This document shows positions 57,966-64,000 of a stretch of 64,000 nucleotides of DNA, piece by piece. Source of the DNA: Sporothrix humicola. Lineage: Eukaryota; Ascomycota; Sordariomycetes; Ophiostomatales; Ophiostomataceae. Every line of letters begins with the position of its first letter. The stretch's first letter is position 1. The position numbers and the translations under genes were made by a program. A model generated the notes under the pieces. The model saw only the letters and a program-made list of their open reading frames with translations. It was not told the DNA's origin and did no database searches. The DNA is taken from the NCBI GenBank assembly GCA_021396245.1, contig WNYE01000022.1:372001-436000 (forward strand), read 5' to 3'.

Positions 57966-58851
57966 AAAAAGGTACATCGTCAAAGAGACTTTTCACAGGA
58001 ACACATTGGCTGTCTTTTGCCGGATGCTGCTGGAAGAGGAAGGTTGCGGCAGTGGAGACGACTGCTTCCAGTGGATAAAGAAGATTTTTTAGCAGACTTT
58101 TCGCTCCTTGACTTCCCAGTGGCTACTTTTTAGTGGAGTTTAGCGGTCTAGAAGCCTACAACCCAGCACCCACGACAGTAAATCGGTGCCTGATTTAGAG
58201 GTTTCAGCGAGCGGTTTTCTCTTCTTCTCTGAATTTTGGTCCAAACTGTCTCCACTTTTATAAATTCTTGTTACTCTATTGGCCAGAAACCAAAACTGTG
58301 TGGGTCCCCGACTCGCTCTCGTCGTCTTGAGGAAAGGCACACTTTACTGACTCGGCAAGGTGGACAGAGAAACATCGACAGTCCTCGACTCCTTGGGTAT
58401 CAAGACATTTTAGAAGGCGAGGCATCTACCGAGAAATGCCTGAAAAGGATGGGATCAAAATTGACAGGCATTCTGATGGTCGCCAGCGGTATTTTTGTCA
58501 TTGGATGGCTCAAGGATGCTGGTGAAGGGCGCGGGATTTGGACACAAAAAAAAAGTTGGAATAAACAGCCACCAGGTCCTGGAGGTTGGAGCAAAAAGAA
58601 CCATGGAAGGACGAGAGGACAGGGCAAAGTACGGGCAGACAGGCACCTTGCTGGGAAGAGGAATGCTACGCGAGCCCACCTGTCGACTCTTGTCAAGGCC
58701 AGAATACCTGCCACGGCATCCAACGGAGCCTCCATCCACAGGGATTCTATTCCCAGCTGCAAGGGGAACAGGTGGCAGGAAGGAGACGTGTCTTCGGTCA
58801 GACTCTGGCCAAGAGACCCAAGCGACCCAAAAATAAGAAGCCTAGAAAACT

Positions 58852-59271
58852 GACCCAGAAAAGCGGAAAGAATACCAAGAAACGCTTGCAAATACGACGA
58901 AAGAGAAAAGAAAGAAAAGAAAACTCTTACTGAGAAGCTCCATCGTCGTGCATATGCAGGTCCCGGGGAGGGAAAGACAAGCAGACAGAATAAAGTGTGC
59001 TCAAGACATCAAGGCGTTCTGGCGTTCCTGGTCCCACTCGACGCGCAAATACTTTGCAGCCAATAGGATGCGTAAAGTGCGTTGGCGCTGTGCGAATGGA
59101 AACAAGCCACATTGACAGCGTCAGAAAACAGACCCAGAAAAGGACCCAGAAAAGATCCAGAGAGAGAAAAAAAAAATGGGCAGGATGCTCAAGAAGCTGA
59201 GGAGCTGAGCAACAACAAGGGAGCTTCGACAGGGGGTCGGGGGGCGGAAAGCAAGAAAGGACCCAGAAAAG
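58852..59271. repeat. Dispersed 12-bp word GACCCAGAAAAG
   Basis: Four exact copies lie at 58,852-58,863, 59,131-59,142, 59,143-59,154 and 59,260-59,271. The middle two are in tandem. All are on the same strand. Confidence 0.85.
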
Positions 59272-62200
59272 ACAACAACAAAACGGTGATCAAATGGTCT
59301 GGACTTTTTGATAAACGTCGACGACTCTTGTTGCTCGATTTCTGATCAAAACATACTGGGATACTGGGCTGCATGTTGCATTCAGCCGCTGTCGGTTATT
59401 TTTTCCTCTTCTCTAGTCCAAGAATCTATCCCGGTGGTTTTTACGTTTTCGATGCTCGATCTATTGCTGTTGATCACTAGAAAAAAGCCTTCTCAATACA
59501 ATAGTTTTCGTCAATTCATCGGCTGTTGGAGACGGTGATTTGCACATGTTTCGCACAGTACTGGATATGGTTCGTCGTACAGTATTTTCTCCGATGACCT
59601 TTGTGAAAACTTCCTATTTCGGTGATAGAGATGACACGCAACTTGGCTTGTGCCTGAATATCGAACGCCATCGGCATTGTTACAGTGTACCTTGCAGCGC
59701 CAATCTTTCACTAACGACGCAAACAGCTCAAAAAGGACGCTCAATAGGGCGATGTTATGCACTTAAGCGTCATGACGTTGGATGTTTTCAGAATGTTTCT
59801 TTTAGGCGTTTATTTAGCTGAGATGTTGCTTCTACGTGTTATTCCAACAGATCGAGAAAAATTTGTGCAACTAAACAGGTAACAGTACCGAAAACAGCAT
59901 GTCGTAGTCGATGGGAGGCCGTTGGAATAGTACACGAAAATATATAGGGAAACCATACACAAATGGCGTACTTTTTGGCTGGTTGGATGGTCAAACTGGA
60001 TGCGCCGGCTTGAGTAAGTAAGTACAGCGTCCCTTTTGGAAAGAACAGCGACCATTCTGGCTCACTTCGGCCAGTCGTAACCTGCTAATCGGTTAAACGC
60101 CTAAAGAGCTGCAGCTGTCTATGAATAAAATACATCGTGGCCGTCGAAAATAGCACCAGTTTGTAGGTCACTTTTTGGTGCCTGAGTATGACTGCCCTAA
60201 GCACCGGAGCCGGAGCTCAGTTTCTGCTTGCGGAACAGTCTGGTTTTTGGCAGTGGACTAGAAAAACCGCCTCTGTATTTTTGGATTTGGCACCTGTATT
60301 TTTTTGCTGTGATTCTGCCGCCAAACTGATACTTTTACACAATGGTTTGCAAGTCACTCGGTGACGAAATACCTCGTGCTCCTGCCTCCGAAAACAACCT
60401 AAAAGACACCCGTCACGGCAAACTAGGCAGCCGCACGGGCAGGGAGAAATACACAGCACTGTGTATAGAAGGGCAAAAGGGAAAAGAGCTCTTCCTGTAC
60501 AGTGCACGATAGGAAAGAGCATCGGATTTTTCGACCGCAGTTTGCTACCAAAACGGAAGGCACGAGCAGCCACCAGCAGCTACGGCTCCGACGCCCCTGA
60601 GAACACAGTCTGCCCTCTTTAATGTATGGGCTAATTCGTCCCCCAGAGCGGCAAACCCCAGATATTCCATTTTCTAGAAGACGCCGAAGAAAAACTCTTT
60701 TTGATTTTAACTCTCTTCGGCAGAACGGACGGCATTGAAGAAAAAGAAAGGAGGCAGATGCCTCCAAAAAAGAGTCATGGTAAAGAGTGTGGCTCGAAGC
60801 GTTTTCATGAGGCGGCGATATCTCGTCTGCTGGGCACAGTGCAGCGTTTGTATCGGCTGTATTTTGAGAGCACCGTTTTGTGAGATACGTGAGCAGGGCA
60901 TGTCATGTATTACACCCAACGGCACAGCACAACCCATTGCATGCAGCCCAACTGCAGGGAGCGGGAAACGCAAACAGCGCCCCCAAAGCCCCCAATAGCC
61001 CCTTCCTGCTCCTCCTCTCCCTGGTAGTCACTAACAGGAATGGCAGGAACGATACATGTGAAAAAGGGCGCATTGAGGGCAGAATGTGGCGTGTTTGCGT
61101 GCCTGCTCGATGCTGCTGTAAGTTCCTTCCTGAAGCAGTGTGTTACTCGTATGCCGTGGGTCGCCAGTTGCCAACGGTGGGCGCAACTTGTGGGCCTTTC
61201 CCAATCCGTTTCCTATTTTTGTGGTTTTCGAGTCTGTTGTATCTGCTCTTTGTCCTGCCGTTTTGCGCCTTTTTCTCATGTGGAGGACGAGGTTCTGGAA
61301 AAGAAATCCGAAACGGGCGGCCATGGTTGAACTGTTGGCCGTCTTTCTTCTACCTCATTATCTTTTCCATTCACCGCATTCGTTCTTCTCCTTTTGGTCT
61401 GTGGCTTTCGTTTCAATCTTTTCGACTCCCTTTGTTTCTTTCTCATGAGCTTTCTCCTTTTGTTTCCTTTTTTCTTTCATCCCATTCGCTCTTTCCGTTT
61501 CGAAACGATGAAACAACTCAAAGGAAGGAAGGGGGCTGGAGGGCTGGAGCTGAAAGCGCCCTGGCCTCTTTCACCCCACCTTCCCACCTTGCGCGCGCGC
61601 GGAAGACCTGCCAAAGGACTTGGTACCTGAAAGAGCCAGGTCTGGGCCTGGGCCTGCCGGCCATGGCCCCCCGACCCCTCGAACCCCTGAACAGTCCGCC
61701 CCTCACCGTGTAGAATGAGAGAATTGCTCAGGAAAGAGCGAACCGGCTGTATTGTCGAGCAAAACGAGTGTACCTGCGTCTTCAGCGGTATTCGTACTGT
61801 ACGGAGTGCACTACCGCCCAGCGGTTTGCCCTTCGGCCCCACCAGAAAAGGGCCCGCGCTAATACCGCTAGCAAATGTGTGCGTGGTGGCAACCCGTTGA
61901 GCCTACGAGAATTTACCCACTCACCAAAAAAACTCGAACAGCGAGGCAGCGAAGAACAGAAGCCTTTGACGGGAGCTGTAGCCGCGAACGGCTTAGCGCA
62001 AGGGGCAACACACCCTCCTCTTGGGACAGGTACCTGCAGGGGCCGCATCCCAAGCCGTGCGTGGCTGTCTTACCTGTCGAACGTGTCCCTCGTACCTGCC
62101 CGAAGCCCGATACATCCCTAGACATGTCCCGACGGCGTGCCTTCCGCGTGTTCTGCCGTAGCCGCCGGGCACCCTCGCAAGGTACCTCTTTCCTCGCTGG

Positions 62201-62503
62201 TACCTCGCGCTTTCATTATTTTCAGTTTTTCACGGGCCATTCTTTCTCTCTTTGTCGAAGTACCCTTCCTTCTTGCCGTTTGTTCTCTGCCTCTTTTTTT
62301 CTTCTTTTCCACGCGCCGGTGTCGTCCACCCGCTAGGCTAACCCACACCTCCTTCCTGTCTGGTTCCTTCTCAAAGGGGGGAATGGGGGAGATGTAGATG
62401 GAAGCTCCTGCGTTTGCACCATTTACACTCGCGTTCCATGCATCTCGCGCCCTCTGTTGCTTCTTTCCTTCCCAATATCTCGCATGCCCCCCCCCCTCTT
62501 GCC

Positions 62504-62510
62504 TATAAAG
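62504..62510 (+). promoter_or_regulatory. TATA box of the secreted-protein gene
   Basis: TATAAAG lies after a C-rich run, about 265 nt before the ATG at 62771. The CT-rich stretch that follows reads as leader, which suits a start shortly after this box. Confidence 0.55.
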
Positions 62511-62770
62511 GTCCCTCGTTCCCCATCCCCATCTCTCGATGTCTTTCTTTTCGTTTTCTGTTTCATCCCAACCAAAGCATCAAACTTGTCCACTCCTTCA
62601 CTGGTTTCTGCCTTGAACAGCTACACTCTTTCAACAGCTTCTAACACAAACTTTATCCTCTCTCTTAACAACAACACTTTTCCAAAGACCCCGGTGGTTT
62701 TTCATATATTTTTTCAAGAATCCTCATCAACCTTTTCAACTTTTCACCACACCTTTTCCAACCTTTCAAA

Positions 62771-63334
62771 ATGTTCTCTTTCCGCAACATCGCCGCCGCT
62801 CTGGCCGTCGCTGCCACTGCTCAGGCTCAGAACACCCTCACCTTTGTCTCCACCGACAACATTGACCGCACCATCTACATCACCCCCAGCGAGGGTGTCC
62901 TGGGCATGGACCCCGTCACCGTCGCTGCCGGTGCCACCGTCCCCGTCAACTTCGCTACTGGCTTCATTGGTAACGCCTACGCTGTCGCCAGCGGCGAGGA
63001 GAACGTCCCCGGCATGCTTGCTGAGGTCAACTTCCAGGGCTGGGGCGGCTCGACCTACTTCGACGTCTCTGCCATCGTCAACGCTGCTGACACCAACAAC
63101 GTCATGCTCATGTACCCGGCTGAGGCTCCCAACACCCCCGTCTCTGGCTGCAACCCCTTCCCCTGCAACAACGCCTACTACGCTCCCAACGATGTCCAGA
63201 CCAAGGTCACCGACCAGACCAACATCATCGTCACCCTGGGCGGCGGCAGCACCAACGCGACCTCCAAGCGCGATGTCAACACTGCTGCCACCAGCCACAA
63301 CCTGCCCCGCAACCTGGTTGAGCAGAAGTACTAA
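62771..63334 (+). CDS. Small secreted protein, so-called fungal DNase1 family
   Basis: Intronless, 187 aa. The ATG follows CTTTCAAA. MFSFRNIAAALAVAATAQAQ is a clear signal peptide with cleavage probably after AQA. The mature part (NTLTFVSTDNIDRTIYITPS, then VPGMLAEVNFQGWGGSTYFD, VSAIVNAAD and SGCNPFPCNNAYYAPNDVQT) matches a common fungal family labelled 'DNase1 protein' in databases. It has no resemblance to pancreatic DNase I and I see no nuclease motif. Two cysteines in GCNPFPCNNAYY probably pair. A dibasic KR at 166-167 fits Kex2 cleavage, leaving a 20-residue C-terminal peptide. Third codon positions are almost all C or G, as in very highly expressed genes. Secretion to the wall or medium is inferred; function is unknown. 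Confidence 0.8.
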   Translation: MFSFRNIAAALAVAATAQAQNTLTFVSTDNIDRTIYITPSEGVLGMDPVTVAAGATVPVNFATGFIGNAYAVASGEENVPGMLAEVNFQGWGGSTYFDVSAIVNAADTNNVMLMYPAEAPNTPVSGCNPFPCNNAYYAPNDVQTKVTDQTNIIVTLGGGSTNATSKRDVNTAATSHNLPRNLVEQKY

Positions 63335-64000
63335 GTTCGCTCTCGTGGCTCTTCTTTCCTCTCGCATCCTCTCCACAAAAAGAATTAAACCCATCCGCTG
63401 TGCGTGAACGGGTACGATGACCAAGACCCTTACGACCTTTCTTATCACTTCGCATTTCTCCTTTTCTCTACCTACTTTCTACCCTCCTCCTGGCGTGGTA
63501 TCCTCTTTCCCCTTGTGGTTTGAAACCGCAATCTCTTCTTGAAAAAACTCTTTTGAAAACCGTCCACGTTTGGAAAACAACGACGCAAGAGACACACTCT
63601 TTTACCTGATCTTCTTCACACATAACACACTCATTTCAAGGGCACCTTACACTCTTTTTTTACACCACTTTCCTTTACTTTTTACTTCTTCTGCCCGACC
63701 TTTTTACTTTTTCTCCACACTCCTTTCTACTCCTTCTTTTTGCAATCCCTTGGCTGCCACTCTTTTCAGTCACAGTGATTAGCCCTTTTAGATCCTTTTT
63801 GATCTGCTTCTTTTTCTTTTTCTTCTTCTTTTTTTCATTTCTGGACCTTCGTTGGTTTCAACCATATACCATTTTGCAAACGCTTTTCTTTTAGAATTTA
63901 CTTGTACATATTTTTTCTTTGGGATGTGCGGCGCAAAAAAAGTGCTCTGCCCATAAAATTATAGATGATAGACCTGTTGACGAACAATCAATGAGATATC
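63335..64000. other. 3' flank of the secreted-protein gene
   Basis: 666 bp of strongly CT- and then T-rich sequence, with TTTTTCTTTTTCTTCTTC near 63,810. It is probably 3' UTR and terminator region. No gene is seen before the window ends. Confidence 0.6.

Larger units (their letters stand above)
53341..62770. other. Gene-poor interval, right part
   Basis: 9.4 kb with no supported gene. Open frames such as 53,362-53,838 (+), 54,896-55,351 (+), 58,236-58,853 (+) and 60,880-61,713 (+) lack domains and overlap frames on both strands. Small repeats occur at 53,995-54,048, 57,885-57,965 and 58,852-59,271, and a 16-bp palindrome at 55,521-55,536. The last 500 bp are the CT-rich promoter and leader of the secreted-protein gene. 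Confidence 0.5.

Overview
The window is nuclear DNA of a filamentous ascomycete (Pezizomycotina, probably Sordariomycetes). The evidence is short GT-AG spliceosomal introns, a CON7-type zinc-finger regulator, a CCG-6-type cell-wall protein, an ERG4 sterol reductase and V-ATPase subunits whose translations closely resemble those expected for Neurospora-like fungi. Coding regions are GC-rich, and the leaders and 3' flanks are pyrimidine-rich. A narrower placement, such as Ophiostomatales, would be a guess.

Fourteen intact genes are supported. Left part (1-19,200): CON7-like regulator (+), coiled-coil protein (-), small unrecognised protein (+), transketolase (-) and a BMT6-like 25S rRNA methyltransferase (+). 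Middle (19,200-33,720): Sac1/hSac2-domain phosphoinositide phosphatase (-), V-ATPase subunit c VMA3 (+), ERG4 (-), pICln-like protein (+) and a Rad9/Crb2-like BRCT checkpoint adaptor (-). Right (37,250-64,000): DUF4048-like protein (+), V-ATPase subunit A VMA1 (+), CCG-6-like GPI wall protein (-) and a small secreted protein of the so-called DNase1 family (+). Exon structures were worked out by hand from splice sites and reading frame, including a 13-nt internal exon in VMA3 and a 12-nt terminal coding exon in ERG4.

Most genes are housekeeping and do not form a pathway cluster. Links are limited: VMA1 and VMA3 belong to the same vacuolar proton pump, and ERG4, VMA1 and VMA3 all concern endomembrane function. 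Transcription direction alternates almost perfectly from gene to gene.

The most unusual part is the 17.8-kb interval between the wall-protein gene (starts 44,963, leftward) and the secreted-protein gene (starts 62,771, rightward). I find no intact gene there. At about 51.9-53.3 kb it holds what reads as a decayed coding sequence, with long protein-like stretches in one frame broken by stops and a frameshift. It resembles the regulatory domain of a fungal transcription factor. The interval also has several small tandem repeats. I found no CRISPR-like, rRNA, tRNA or intact transposon feature.
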